Assembly: GCF_030316605.1 (NCBI RefSeq)
Contig: NZ_CP127039.1
Location: 1,922,001-1,986,000 of the forward strand
Reading direction: 5' to 3'
Length of the DNA stretch: 64,000 nucleotides
Source of the DNA: Spiroplasma ixodetis Y32
GTDB lineage: Bacteria; Bacillota_I; Bacilli_A; Mycoplasmatales; VBWQ01
Each line of letters opens with the position of its first letter. The stretch's first letter is position 1. Positions 33,942 to 46,123 of this stretch are shown piece after piece. The position numbers were made by a program, and so were the translations under genes. Below the pieces are notes generated by a model. It made no database searches, was not told the origin of the DNA, and worked only from the letters and a program-made list of their open reading frames with translations.

Positions 33942-35039
33942 CTAAACATTAAAAAGGAAATGACAAATATCACCATCTTCAACTATATAATTTTTACCTT
34001 CAACTCTCATTTTTCCCTTTTCCTGAACATTTTTTTCACTACCCAATAATTCTATATCTTGATAATTATAAACTTTAAGTCTAATAAAACCTTTCATGAA
34101 ATCTGTATGAATGATACCAGCACACTCTGGTGCTTTCATCCCCTTAATAAAAGTTCAAGCATGAACTTCTTTGGGTCCAACAGTAAAATAAGTACCTAAA
34201 TTTAATAGTTTATAAGTTGCTAATACAATTTGATCAATTCCTGATTCAAAAATATTTAACTCTTTAAACATTTCTTTTTTTTCTTCTGCTTCTAATTCAG
34301 AAAGTTCACATTCTGTCTTAGCACAAACAACAATTACAGTAATATTTTTTTTGCTCATATATTGTTGTAATTGTTCAACATATTTATTGGTTTTAGTTAT
34401 TAAATCTTTTTCATTAATATTAGCAATAACAATTATTGGTTTAGCAGTTAAAAAATTATAAGGTTTAATCATTAGTAATTCTTCTGAACTTAACTTTTGA
34501 TTACGAATAGCAATACCATTGTTTAATTCATTATTAATTTTCTCTAATAAAGCTACCTCAGCAATACCTTGTTTATCTCTAGTTATTTGCGATTTTTTAC
34601 GAACTTTTTCTTTTCGTTTACTTATTACTTCTTGATCAGCTAACATTAATTCCAATTCAATAATTTCAAAATCATTAATTGGATCAATTTTATTTTCAAA
34701 ATGACTAACATTAATATCATCAAAACAACGAATAACTTCGCATATTGCATCAACTGTTCTAATATTAGCAAGAAATTGATTACCTAATCCTTCACCTTTA
34801 CTAGCACCTTTGACAAGTCCGGCAATATCATGTAATTCTAAAATTGTTGGTACAACTTTTTGTGGATTAAAAATTTTTATTAAATTTAAAATTCTTGAAT
34901 CATTGACTGGAACGCTACCAATATTTGGTTTTATAGTAGCGAAAGGATAATTTTCAATTAATACTTGTGAATTGGTAATGGCTTTAAATAATGTTGATTT
35001 ACCTACATTAGGTAAACCAACGATACCAGCAGTTAACAT
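33942..35039 (-). CDS. ychF: Redox-regulated P-loop ATPase YchF (Obg family)
   Basis: The 365-aa product begins LTAGIVGLPNVGKSTLFKAI (G1) and has NYPFATIKPNIG (G2), LHDIAGLVKGASKGEGLGN (G3) and the YchF-type NINEKD in place of NKxD. A coiled-coil finger follows, and the C-terminal TGS-like domain contains AWTFIKGMKAPECAGIIHTDF. YchF binds ribosomes and affects stress responses. TGA Trp at 34152 joins the domains. Confidence 0.95.
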
Positions 35040-35121
35040 ATAATATACACCTGTTTCTTTTACTTATATGATTACATCGTATCATATAAATTATAAAGAA
35101 AAATATAAAATTAATTATCAA

Positions 35122-38100
35122 TTAAGAACAATTTAATTTTGAAGTTGATTTGGATGGTAATGGTACAGTATTTACTAAATTATTACATTCATTAATAGTA
35201 TTACCAGCAAGTTCTTCATCATCGCTTTCATCATCAAAAGGATTTGTACTAACTGGTTTAGGAGTAATCTGACCAGAACAAATGCCACTATCACTAGATG
35301 CTGTTCTAGTAAGACAATGATTAAATTCTTGACGAGATGATTCAGTACTGCTTTCTAAATCACTATACTGTGGAAAACTATAACTATTAAGTTCTCTTAA
35401 TATTTTATCCATATCAATAATAGGATAATCATTTTCTTCAAATTCAGAAGAAAGTGAACTTATCGCACTATCAGTACTATTTGAACATGATAATTTAGGT
35501 TTTTTTTCAATTATTCATTCATCTCAAGGCTCAGATGTTGGCAATAGTTCTGGTATACTTTGTCTTTGATAAGATACGCTTATTTCATCTATTGATGTTT
35601 TATTATCATTTAAATTTGCAATTAAAGTTCCAAAATGTTTTGTATTATTTTCTTTAACTGTCTTAATAGCTATTTTTGTTTTTTTTCATGTTCAAGATAT
35701 TTTATTTATTATTTTTTGTCATCAACTAAGTTTTTTAAATTTTGTCTTTGATAATTCTACTAAAGATTTTTTACAATTTTCAATGTCAATATCTTTAATA
35801 TTATTAATTTTATTTAAAGACACTGTTTTATAATCATCAAAATTATTATAACAACTATATATTTTTAACTTATTTTTAATAATTTGATAGTTTTTATCTC
35901 AATACAAATATTTTTTCATATCTGAAGGTGTATCTTCGGTAACTCGATCATAATATCTAATAAAAGTTATATAATCATTATAAAACCATGAATTTTCTAC
36001 TTTTTGGGCACTTAATTTAAAAATTTTATCTTTAATATTAACTAATTGTTTATTAAGTTGTTCAATATCTAATTTTAATTTTTCTATTACTCGTTGATTT
36101 TGAAATTGAACATTTAAATTTGTATGATTACTTAATGTTTCCCATTCTTGTTTTTTAGTTTGTAAAAGATTAAGAATACTATTGTGTAAGTCATATAAAT
36201 CATTAGCTACGATTCTGATCTTACTATTAACTACTAATACTGAATTTGTTATCTTGCTAACCTCTTCTTTTATGGCTGCTAATCTTTTTTTTGCAATTGA
36301 ACTATCTCTATTAATTTTAAAATTAATTGCAGATGTTTGTTTCTTATAATTACCTAAAAACTTTGAATGATAACTAATATCAAATATAACACTTGTTTTA
36401 TTTACATTTTCTTTTAAACTTTTAATTTTTTCTTTACTATTTTCAGTAAAATCAAACGTTAAAATATTATTACTAATAACATATCTTAAATCTTCATTAT
36501 TTCTTAAACGTTCTAAATGTGTCAATTGACCTTCTTCTATTAACTGCTTATCATTCATTATTTCTTTATCAATAATATCTAATAATTTTTCTTTAATTTT
36601 TTGCAAATTAATTTCTCATTCTCAATCATTAAAAGAATTTTGGTTATTAATTTTTACAAAACCTAAAATTGGATCATTAATTTTTTTAATTTTTTCCAAT
36701 AATAATAATACATATTCTGGTATTGTTTTATCTTTTCAAGTTATATAATCATTTATTAATGTTTGTGAACCAATAATTTCTTCTTGACTTGGGAAGTTTA
36801 GATTTTCTTTAGAAAAAGTAAAATTAAATGATTTACAATTATTAATTGTAATATCTCTTATTTTATAGTCTCATGTTTTTTTTGAATTTAAATATTGAAT
36901 AATAACAGTAAAATTATCTCTATTTTTTTGTAAAACCTTAAAATAGACTAATTCATTTTCTTTAATACCATCAATATTAACCAAACTATTAACTGCAATA
37001 ATATCATTAACTTCTCATTTACCTAAATTTATTTTTACTCTTTCTTCTGAAATTTGAAATGCATCAGATAATTCTTTTTGAAAACCTTCTGATAGTTTCT
37101 GATTTGTTTTTAATATATTATTAGCTTTCATAAGTTTTAATTTTGCTATATTATGGCTATCATTGTCTTTAAGAATATTAGTTTGTAATATTTGTTCTTC
37201 TAATAAAAAGTGTTCTTCTAAACTGAATTTAGGTAAAATTTCTTGTTTTTCACTAGGAAAATAAACATTTACTAATTCATTAATTAATGTAGTAAAATCA
37301 TACGATTTTCAAAATTTAACCCTTAAATCTTCTAATTCTTGTTTATATATTTTAAATTCTTTACTATTTTTTACAGACTTTGATAATTTTATTTCTAAAT
37401 CATTGGTTAATCATACAAATTGTGAAAAAGATCCTTCATAATTTGAAAAGTTTAATAGAGAAAGATAAACTTTTGCCATATGTTCTTCATCAATAATAAT
37501 TTCTTGTCCTAAAAGTTTATTCATTTCTATTTTTTTAAAGTTATCTAAAAGATTTAATAATTTAGAAACAATATAGACTGGTCTACTCTGAAATTCAATT
37601 GGTAATAAATTATATATTTCAACAAACTCAGAAAAATTATCATTTAGTAAATTATCAATTTCAGCAATTGAACCAATAGGAGGAGAAATGTTATCTGGGT
37701 TTTTACTTGTTAGATATCTCTCAATATTTTGCATTGAAAGAAGTGAAAATGAATTATGTACCTGATAAAAAACATCACTTGCTATTAAATATTCTTTACT
37801 TTTTAAAAATAAACTCTTTTGTAAATAACTTAACATTTGTAAATTATTAACTAATTGCATATCTATAAGTAAACTATTAAGTGTTTTTTGTTTATGTTCT
37901 TCATTTTTAACTAAAATTTCTTCGATTTTTTTAATTACATTTTCTAATTCTTTTTTATCTTTTTTAATGCCTGCTAAACGTTCTGTATCAGATAATTCTT
38001 TTTTATTTTTTCAATCAGCAATATTTTTTTCTCATTGTTGCTGTGTTTGTAATAAAGCATGAACTGTTCTTTTATCTTCATTACTTAATTTAATAAATTC

Positions 38101-39156
38101 TTCTATTACATTATCTATTTTTTTAATTTCAAAATCTAATTGAGAAAAAAAAGATGCTTCCTTTTTTTCTTCTTGCATAGACATTAATTTCATTGAAATC
38201 ATTGAAAGTTTACCACAATGTAAATTAAATAATAAACTTACTTTATTTTTTCTTTTAGCTTTAATTTGGAATTCAGAAGAAGAAAAGTTTCGACTTCAGG
38301 TATTATTATCAACTTTATATGCAAGATTTAATTGTACTTTCAAAATATTATCATCTTCATCTTCATTGTTTTCAATAACTTCTAACTTAATTTTAAATTT
38401 TGCTAACTCTTCTTTAGTAAAATTTAAACCAGTTTTAATATTTAACTTATGTAATAATTCACTTTGTAAAATTACATCATTAATGTCTAAAGTTTTCTTA
38501 TCTTCTGATTCTTGATAATAAACAAAAAGATCTATAGCCTCAGGTAATTGACTGATTGCTTCAATAAATAAAGTTACTCTTTCTTTCATTGTTAATAATC
38601 TAGCGGTGTCTAATTGTGAATCTTCTCCAATTCTTGCTAATGCTTGTTGAATAAGTGAAACATTTTCATCTATTGGTAATTTTCCTCTATTATTTTTTAA
38701 TAAAATATCTCTAACTCTTGCTTTTAAGAAAAATAATTTTATATCATTAAAGTTATAAGTGGCTTCTTCAGAAACATAAAATTTACTTTTTTCAAAACAA
38801 ACTTTACCATCAAAAGCACCATCATATTTTCTTAAATTACCTTCTGAATTTAATAAATAAATTTCTTCTACATCAAGGAAGCGAGATGTTACTCCAAATC
38901 AACGTTCACTTATCCATTTAGTACAATTGTTAAGACGTGATCTGCTATCATTAACATTGCGATACTTAGTATATAATTCTGCTCCAGTAAAAGCAGGAAT
39001 TAATACTTTTTCTCCTTCCAATGTTTCACCAAATACGACAAATCTTGTACCTTGCGAAGCATTCTCTGTCTTAAAAATTAATGTTTTATTATTATTAAAA
39101 AAAATTTTTAATTGTTGACCTTTTGTTATGTTGTTAAAATTAAATGTGTTTGGCAT
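35122..39156 (-). CDS. Very large unknown protein, 1344 aa
   Basis: AGGGAGGAAAATA precedes ATG 39156. Five long open stretches lie in one frame, joined by TGA Trp codons. I checked the 35413-35901 join completely and sampled others without meeting TAA or TAG. The N-terminus is a beta-rich 90-residue domain with no signal peptide. Residues about 300-1100 are Lys/Glu/Leu-rich with coiled-coil character. The last 250 residues become Ser/Asp/Glu-rich and disordered (SSTESSRQEF, DDESDDEELAG). It has no recognised catalytic motif. It could be a cytoskeletal or scaffold protein, or an effector released by lysis; sequence alone cannot decide. Confidence 0.7.
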
Positions 39157-39239
39157 TATTTTCCTCCCTATTTTTTGTTTTTTATTAAATTTAATATTAA
39201 TATAATAATTTCATTATTATTATTTCAAATATTTAAAAC

Positions 39240-39278
39240 AAAAAATACCAACTTGATCTGAAAAACAAGGTGGTATGT
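39240..39278 (-). terminator. Hairpin plus T run upstream of the 1344-aa gene
   Basis: ATACCACCTTG and CAAGTTGGTAT (minus strand) form a stem with a 10-nt loop, followed by six T. It probably ends transcription from the 210-aa gene, before the IS separated them. It could also act as an attenuator for the large gene. Confidence 0.6.
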
Positions 39279-39400
39279 TATAACCTTTTAAAATTTAAAA
39301 TTAAACAATATTAAAAGAAATTAACTTTTAATATTTAGGATTATACATATTTTTAAAAAAAAATACAATTAAAAACTATTTCAATATCTTTAATATTTAA

Positions 39401-40341
39401 GGCTTTTCTCCCTTTATGTACTATTTTTAAATTTTATCACATAAATGTTGAGAAAAGCCTATCTACGGACTTCTCCCCACATTTTTAAATGAAACATAGC
39501 ATTACAGTTTCAAAAGTAGGTATCTTGTTGAATTTATATGCAGCTTCTTTGGCATATAAATGAACATGATGTTTTGCAACTTTGATATGTGTTTTAAATG
39601 TTCTTCGTATATGTTTTCATACTGATTCAATTTGATTGGTATTTACGCCAATTTTTGAAACATAACCATCTTGATGGTTAACTGTTTTGTGATTAGGGAA
39701 AAGTGATTTGAAATCACGATATCCTTTTCAAGAATCAGTATGTACATCACACTTTGAAGAAATATGGTTTCTTGCAAACTGCAAAAGATTTTTACTTTTT
39801 GCGTTTTTGATTACTTTCACAATTAAATTATTGGTTGTTTTTTCATAAATCCCAATAATTAATGTTTTATTTATCAAAGATCTTCCTTGTTTTTTAAACC
39901 CCATATGTGAAAGATACATTTCATCCATTTGCACTATGCCCTCAACAATAAATTGATGTTCTTGTTTGGCAATACGATTTCTGATTTCATGACCCATTCT
40001 TCAAGCAGTTTTCAAAGTCACACCCAATTCTTTTGCAACATCAGTTGATGTAATTCCATGTTTGGTGTTTATTCATCTAAAGATGAGATAAAATCAAAAT
40101 CTCAAAGGTGTTTGTGACTTGTAAAAAATGGTGCCATGAAGAATACTAAATGTTTGATGACATTTCAAACATATTATTCTTCTTAAATTAGAAGTATTCA
40201 AACTTGTTCAAGAACACATGATACATTTGTTTTTCTTCAAACTTGCTATATATTTTAAACAATCCTGTTCTGTTTGAAAAGCATTGTTGAACTCATTCAA
40301 TTTCATTGTTTCCTCCACAAGTACATGTTGGGAGAAGTCCG
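39401..40341 (-). mobile_element. IS1595-like element
   Basis: The 941-bp copy has flanks ATATTTAA and TAATTTAA that agree at only six of eight positions, so the duplication has mutated or the copy has recombined. The right repeat carries one change (CATGTTGGG). Confidence 0.88.
39485..40306 (-). CDS. IS1595-like transposase, apparently intact
   Basis: The 273-aa frame is complete with zinc ribbon and DDE residues. It differs from other copies by Val to Ile in the LIIGIYEK strand. No stop noticed. Confidence 0.85.
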
Positions 40342-40405
40342 TAATTTAATTACTAATTTTAGTATAATTAGTTTTTTTAATTTATTTATATTAATACTAT
40401 TACAA

Positions 40406-41038
40406 TTAAATAGCAGTAAATGATCTCACTAATTCAGAAGTAGATAAACTAGTATCTAAGCATATAACACTATCGATAATATCTTGTTTAGAAAATGCTT
40501 TTTGACTATTAGAAATAGATACAGTTTCTTCTTTATTTAAACCACCCTTTTCTGTAATCATTATTTTACTTTCATTTTCAATATCTTCTTCATCAATATC
40601 TTCTCAGTTATCAACAAGAAAATAATGTGGAGGAATTTCATCTAATATTTCATGTATACTATTTAAATCTTCTGCCTTTTTAAGTAACTTAGCAATTTCA
40701 ATAACTTTAGTAGTTTCATCATTTATATTCATCTTTTCATTAAACAAATCAGTTAAATCCAATACATTATCTTCAGAAATTTGTTCTTTTTCTAATCAAT
40801 TATTAATTTTTTGATTAAATAATTTAGTTAAAATTACTGCATCTTCCTCAGAAATATTAAACTTTTTTAATCAATCATTATTTTTTTCATTAAATAACTC
40901 GGTTAAAATTGCTACATCTTCTTCAAAAATTTTTCTTTTTTTAAACAAACAATTAATCATTTTTACTCAATCAATTTCATCTTTATATTTTCTAAAAATA
41001 ATACGTTTAAATAACGTATTCTTATCTTTTTCTGGCAT
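40406..41038 (-). CDS. Acidic protein with three internal 34-residue repeats, 210 aa
   Basis: AAAGGAAAATTAAAT precedes ATG 41038. Residues about 30-130 repeat the unit 'LFNEKxNxWLxxxxISEEDxxxLTxLFN' three times, probably paired helices. An acidic stretch follows (DNWEDIDEEDIENES), then a Ser/Thr-rich end. No signal peptide. It lies upstream of the 1344-aa gene, and both have acidic Ser-rich ends. Function unknown. Confidence 0.7.
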
Positions 41039-41071
41039 ATTTAATTTTCCTTTCAATGTTAAAATAAATTA

Positions 41072-42018
41072 CGGACTTCTCCCCACATGTACTTGTGGAG
41101 GAAACAATGAAATTGAATGAGTTCAAAAATGCTTTTCAAACAGAACAGGATTGTTTAAAATATATAGCAAGTTTGAAGAAAAACAAATGTATCATGTGTT
41201 CTTGAACAAGTTTGAATACTTCTAATTTAAGAAGAATAAGATGTTTGAAATGTCATCAAACATTTAGTATTCTTCATGGCACCATTTTTTACAAGTCACA
41301 AACACCTTTGAGATTTTGATTTTATCTCATCTTTAGATGAATAAAAACCAAACATGGAATTACATCAACTGATGTTGCAAAAGAATTGGGTGTGACTTTG
41401 AAAACTGCTTGAAGAATGGGTCATGAAATCAGAAATCGTATTGCCAAACAAGAACATCAATTTATTGTTGAGGGCATAGTGCAAATGGATGAAATGTATC
41501 TTTCACATATGGGTTTTAAAAAACAAGGAAGATGAAGATCTTTGATAAATAAAACATTAATTGTTGGGATTTATGAAAAAACAACCAATAATTTAATTGT
41601 GAAAGTAATCAAAAACGCAAAAAGTAAAAATCTTTTGCAGTTTGCAAGAAACCATATTTCTTCAAAGTGTGATGTACATACTGATTCTTGAAAAGGATAT
41701 CGTGATTTCAAATCACTTTTCCCTAATCACAAAACAGTTAACCATCAAGATGGTTATGTTTCAAAAATTGGCTTAAATACCAATCAAATTGAATCAGTAT
41801 GAAAACATATACGAAGAACATTTAAAACACATATCAAAGTTGCAAAACATCATGTTCATTTATATGCCAAAGAAGCTGCATATAAATTCAACAAGATACC
41901 TACTTTTGAAACTGTAATGCTACGTTTCATTTAAAAATGTGGGGAGAAGTCCGTAGATAGGCTTTTCTCAGCATTTATGCGATAAAATTTAAAAATAGTA
42001 CATAAAGGGAGAAAAGCC
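41072..42018 (+). mobile_element. IS1595-like element, 947 bp
   Basis: It is flanked by ATAAATTA at 41064-41071 and 42019-42026. A 6-bp in-frame duplication in the transposase explains the extra length. Confidence 0.9.
41107..41934 (+). CDS. IS1595-like transposase, 275 aa
   Basis: The frame is full length with a two-residue insertion (Trp-Arg) after KKQGR. The DDE residues are kept. It may be active. It differs from other copies at several residues. Confidence 0.82.
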
Positions 42019-42133
42019 ATAAATTATTTTAAACAACATTATAACATCAAATATAATGATAAAAACTTTTACAATAGTATATAATTATAAATAAGTAAGG
42101 CTTAAAAATAAATATAACTTTTAGGAGGAAAAT

Positions 42134-42300
42134 ATGGAAAAAAACTTTTAAGTTATCCTCATGATATATCAAAAAAGTTATTAATCATACTAGGTATAAG
42201 TAAAATTGCAATTGGTTTGTCTATCTTATTTGTTTTTATTACAAACTTAATTATCTATACTAATTCAGGATTAATATTTCCTTTTAGAGAAATATCATAA
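42134..42300 (+). pseudogene. Small membrane protein broken at an A7 run
   Basis: GGAGGAAAAT is a strong ribosome site for ATG 42134, but the frame stops after five codons. Shifting at the A7 run (42138-42144) opens a 50-residue frame with one clear span (KLLIILGISKIAIGLSIL and beyond) ending at TAA 42298-42300. It is either a decayed gene or slippage-controlled. Confidence 0.5.
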
Positions 42301-42307
42301 AATAAAT

Positions 42308-43195
42308 TTATATTAATTTTAAAAATTCTAAAATTCGATTTAATTCTTTGTGATTACTATAATTGATGATTAGTTGTTTTTTATTGATTTTTACTTTAGT
42401 ATATAACGTTCTTGATAAAGTATTTTCTAATGCTACTAAATGAAGATCTGACTTTTTATTAACATTTTGTTTTTGATTTAAACTTAATTGTTGCATCTTA
42501 ATAACATCTTCAACCTTACGAACACTCCATTGTTCACTATATGCCCTTTTAGCAATAGTTGCCATTAAATTAAGATTAGTACCTAAACTTAATAATGGTT
42601 TAACATGACCCATTGTTAATTCATTGCGTTGAAGCATTTGTAAAATCTCTACTGGTAATTGCAAAATTCGTAAAGTATTAGCAATGTGACTACGTGATTT
42701 ATTAACTTTTTGTGAGAGTTGTTCTTGAGTTCATTTCATTTTACTAATTAAAGTTTGATATGCCTGTGCTTCTTCAAAAGCATTCAAATCAACACGTTGA
42801 ATATTTTCAATCAAAGCAAATTCCATTAATTGTTGATCTGTTACTTCAATAGTTACTGCAGAGATCTCTGTTAGACCTGCTAATTTTGCAGCTTTAGTTC
42901 TACGTTCACCAGCAACTAATTGAAAAACACCATCTGTTATCGTTTTTTTAACAATAATTGGTTGAATTAAACCATGAATTTTAATTGAATCACTTAGTTC
43001 TTTAATTTCTTGTTTATTAAATACTACACGCGGTTGATATGGATTAGGAATAATTTTAGCAAGAGAAATAGTTTGTGAAAAAGTTTTAGCAATTTCTGGT
43101 GAACTTTCAATGTTAGTTATCAAATCATTTAAACCTTCACCAAAAATTGATGCTAAGCCTTTAGCAGAAATACGATTTTTTTTATCATTAGACAT
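42308..43195 (-). CDS. parB: Chromosome partition protein ParB/Spo0J
   Basis: The 295-aa product has the ParB CTPase motif LVAGERRTKAAKLAGL and the IENIQRVDLNAFEEA segment. A helix-turn-helix follows (TQEQLSQKVNKSRSHIANTLR), then a C-terminal dimer domain. It binds parS sites near the origin and loads SMC. It overlaps parA by 8 bp. Confidence 0.95.
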
Positions 43196-43952
43196 TATTT
43201 AACACCTCATTCACTAAACTTTGATAAGCAATAGCACCACTGCAACGTGGCCGATAACTAAAAATATTTTTACCATGACTTGGTGCTTCACTTAGAGTTA
43301 CATTTCTTGGAATATAATTTTTATAAACTTTTTCTCTAAAATTTTTTTGAATTTCTTTGATAACTTCAACAGAAGAAGTTGTTCTAATATTAACCATAGT
43401 TAATAAAATGCCTTCAATTTCTAAATTGGGATTAAATAATTGTTGTACTAAACGAATAGTAGATAATAATTGTACCAAACCACCTAATGCATAAAACTCA
43501 GCTTGCAACGGAATAATAACTGAATTAGCTGAAGCTAAAGCATTACGATTAACTAATCCTAAACTAGGTGGACAGTCAATAATAATAAAATCATATACTT
43601 CCTTTACAGGTTCTAATTTTTCTAATAAAATATTCCTTTTATTACGAGATTGCTCTAATAAAAATATTTCGGCTCCCGCCAAAGAAATGGTCGATGGTAA
43701 TAAATCTACTCCTTGACAAACTTCAGTTTTAATGACTTTTTCCAATGGAACATCATGTACTAAAACATCATATATATCTTGTTCAACTTTATCAGCAGCA
43801 AAACCCATTGAAATAGTAGCACTACCTTGTGGATCCAAATCAATAAGTAACACTTTTTTATTTTTTATACCTAAACCTGCAGCAAGATTAGTAGCAGTAG
43901 TTGTTTTTCCAACTCCACCTTTTTGATTAGCAATTGCAATAATTTTGCCCAT
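43188..43952 (-). CDS. parA: Chromosome partition ATPase ParA/Soj
   Basis: The 254-aa product has the deviant Walker A KGGVGKTTTATNLAAGLG, the DLDPQGSATISMG motif and Walker B FIIIDCPPSLGLVNRNAL. It works with ParB in origin segregation. AAAGGTAATTATT precedes ATG 43952. Confidence 0.96.
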   Translation of the reverse strand: MGKIIAIANQKGGVGKTTTATNLAAGLGIKNKKVLLIDLDPQGSATISMGFAADKVEQDIYDVLVHDVPLEKVIKTEVCQGVDLLPSTISLAGAEIFLLEQSRNKRNILLEKLEPVKEVYDFIIIDCPPSLGLVNRNALASANSVIIPLQAEFYALGGLVQLLSTIRLVQQLFNPNLEIEGILLTMVNIRTTSSVEVIKEIQKNFREKVYKNYIPRNVTLSEAPSHGKNIFSYRPRCSGAIAYQSLVNEVLNNV

Positions 43953-44030
43953 AATAATTACCTTTCTAAATTAATAGACTAATATTTTATCCTACTAATT
44001 AAGTTTAACACTAATTTTAATTAATATTAT

Positions 44031-44675
44031 TTACAAAGGTTTACTTTTAATTTGTTGATAAGGTCTTGGATATTTTAAAGCACATAATTTATATTTTTGA
44101 AAATGAAGGATTGTTCTTTGACCATAGTTGTTTGGTAATTGAACAGTAAATTGATTAATTAACTTTGCACCCATTGTGTTAATACTATTTTGTGCCAACG
44201 CAAGTTCTTCTTCAACGTTAAGACCCTTATAAGCAATAAATAATCCTTCAACTTTAACTAATCCTAAACATAATTCACTTAAAATATTTAGCGGTGCTAA
44301 TGCTCTTGCTGTTACAATATCAAATGTTTCACGATATTGATGAGAAAATGCTTCTGCTCTTTGATTAATTATATAAACGTTTTCTAAGTTTAGTTCAGTA
44401 ATTACTGTTTTTAGAAATTGACATTTCTTTGTATTTGATTCAATAATGGTTAATTGTAATTTGGGAAAACAAATTTTTAAAATTATTCCTGGTATACCAG
44501 CACCACTACCAACATCACAAATATTTTGATCCTCCAAAATGATATTATTACTAATTAAAAGAGCATCATAGAAATGTTTATAATAAACTTCTACTTCTTC
44601 AATGATTGTTGTTAAGTTATATTTTTTATTTTCAGCAATTAAAATTTTATAATACTGACTTAATTGTTGTTCCAT
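44031..44675 (-). CDS. rsmG: 16S rRNA (guanine-N7) methyltransferase RsmG, N-terminal frameshift
   Basis: It shows the SAM site NICDVGSGAGIPGIILKI and the family segments TARALAPLNILSELCLGLV and LFIAYKGLNVEEEL. From ATG 44675 it is 214 aa, about 15-20 residues short, and has no ribosome site. A better start is ATG 44725, with AGGAG at ideal spacing. That frame reads MNKDWSIG and then hits TAA; one missing base near 44700 would join it in frame. Either a recent indel or a sequence error. It forms the classic origin-proximal set with parA and parB. Confidence 0.88.
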   Translation of the reverse strand: MEQQLSQYYKILIAENKKYNLTTIIEEVEVYYKHFYDALLISNNIILEDQNICDVGSGAGIPGIILKICFPKLQLTIIESNTKKCQFLKTVITELNLENVYIINQRAEAFSHQYRETFDIVTARALAPLNILSELCLGLVKVEGLFIAYKGLNVEEELALAQNSINTMGAKLINQFTVQLPNNYGQRTILHFQKYKLCALKYPRPYQQIKSKPL

Positions 44676-44896
44676 TATTGGGGTTAAAGTTAAATTAGTT
44701 AAACCTATACTTCAATCTTTATTCATTGCTTACTCCTAAATCAATCTTTTAATAAAATACTTTATTTAAAGTAGACTATAAATATAATGCTTTAAATAAT
44801 TAAATATAATTTAATTATAATGTTTTTTAGTATATGTTTGAAATTTTATCACATAACTACTATCCTTCAAAATTTAATGTTATTTTTAATTAATAA

Positions 44897-44980
44897 TGTA
44901 AGATAGTACAGACATTTTGGACTATTTTCCATCTAATAAAAGTTTATCAAAATAATCCATAGGAGTCATTAACCCTAATG
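44897..44980 (-). mobile_element. IS481-like terminal fragment (left part of an interrupted copy)
   Basis: The 84 bp match the 3' terminus of the complete copies. Its continuation resumes at 46200 after the IS3 insertion, with about 400 bp of the expected interior missing. The 170 bp before it, back to rsmG, contain no gene. Confidence 0.8.
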
Positions 44981-45003
44981 TGGAATGGCAACACTTTTTA
45001 GGA

Positions 45004-45801
45004 CTATTTTTTGGTAGACATTTGTGCTTGGTATTTGATGGGGGTTAAGTAGTTTAGAGTGCTGTGAATTCTTATGTTGTTATATCAGTTGATATAATCA
45101 AATAATTCTAATTTTAATTGGATTAATGATGTAAAATTTCTATCATTAATAAATTCTGTCTTAAAAGTTTTGAAAGTTGCTTCAGCAACAGCATTATCAT
45201 AAGGACAGCCTTTTTTGCTTAAAGAACGATTAATATTGAATGTTAATAAAAGTTTATCAGTCATTTTATTGTTAAATTCATTGCCGCGATCACTATCAAA
45301 TATTTCAATATCTTTTAAACAGCGATTTGATTGCATAAATGCTTGATTTACTAATGATGCATCTTTTTTAACTCCAACACTATGTCCAATAATTTCGCGG
45401 TTAAATAGGTCAATTAATAAGCAAATATAGTTTCATTTACCATTAACTTGAACATAAGTTAAATCACTAACAATAACTTCATTTTTAATTCTATTATTAA
45501 AGTTTCTATTAACAAGATTGGTTATTTGACTATCATTGACTTTATTATGATGATTTTTGAATGATAATTTAGTGTATTTTGATATTAAATTATGCTTATT
45601 CATAATTTCTTTAATTTTTCTGCGTGATAAATAAATTTCTTGGTTTGCTATTATGACTTTTAATCTTCTTGTTCCATAAACTTCTTTATTTTCTTTAAAA
45701 GCACTAATAACAGCTTGTTCATAAATATTATTTTGATTTTTTTCTTTTTTCTTAAAATTAAAATAATATGTTGATTTAGAGAGTTTTAAAAAACGACACA
45801 T
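45004..45801 (-). CDS. IS3-family transposase OrfB
   Basis: The 265-aa DDE integrase core has VIVSDLTYVQVNGKWNYICL, a 'DSDRGNEFNN' second Asp (His in other copies) and CPYDNAVAEATFKTFKTEF as third acidic residue. The frame appears whole. It is normally made as an OrfA-OrfB fusion by -1 slippage. Confidence 0.85.
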
Positions 45802-45842
45802 TGTGCGAATTTTATATTTAGATTTATTTTTAACAATAATTT

Positions 45843-46123
45843 CTATTTTCTGCCTATTATTAGTGCTGCTTGCTTTAAAATATCATTTTCCATTCGTAAC
45901 TTTTTTAATTCTTTATTTGCTTGAATTAATTGTTTTTCTAAATCAGAAAGATTATCTTTAGTTTTAAAACTACCTGAATTAGTAAATTGCTTAATTCGTT
46001 TATAAGTAACTGCTCTTGTAACATTATACTCTCTTTAACAAGGCAAGATATTGATTTACCACTTTGATATAAAGCTACTATTTGCTTTTTAAATTCGTCG
46101 GTATATGAGTTAATATTGCTCAT
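45843..46123 (-). pseudogene. IS3-family OrfA, frameshifted
   Basis: The helix-turn-helix start MSNINSYTDEFKKQIVALYQ is present, but an extra CT near 46030 shifts frame after SISCLVK. The leucine-zipper part is encoded out of frame. Confidence 0.85.

Noticed and set aside
39240..39278. T-box-like leader before the 1344-aa gene (GGTGG motif in the stem)
   Set aside because: No specifier loop or proper T-box sequence is present, and the downstream gene is not an amino-acid gene. An ordinary terminator explains it.
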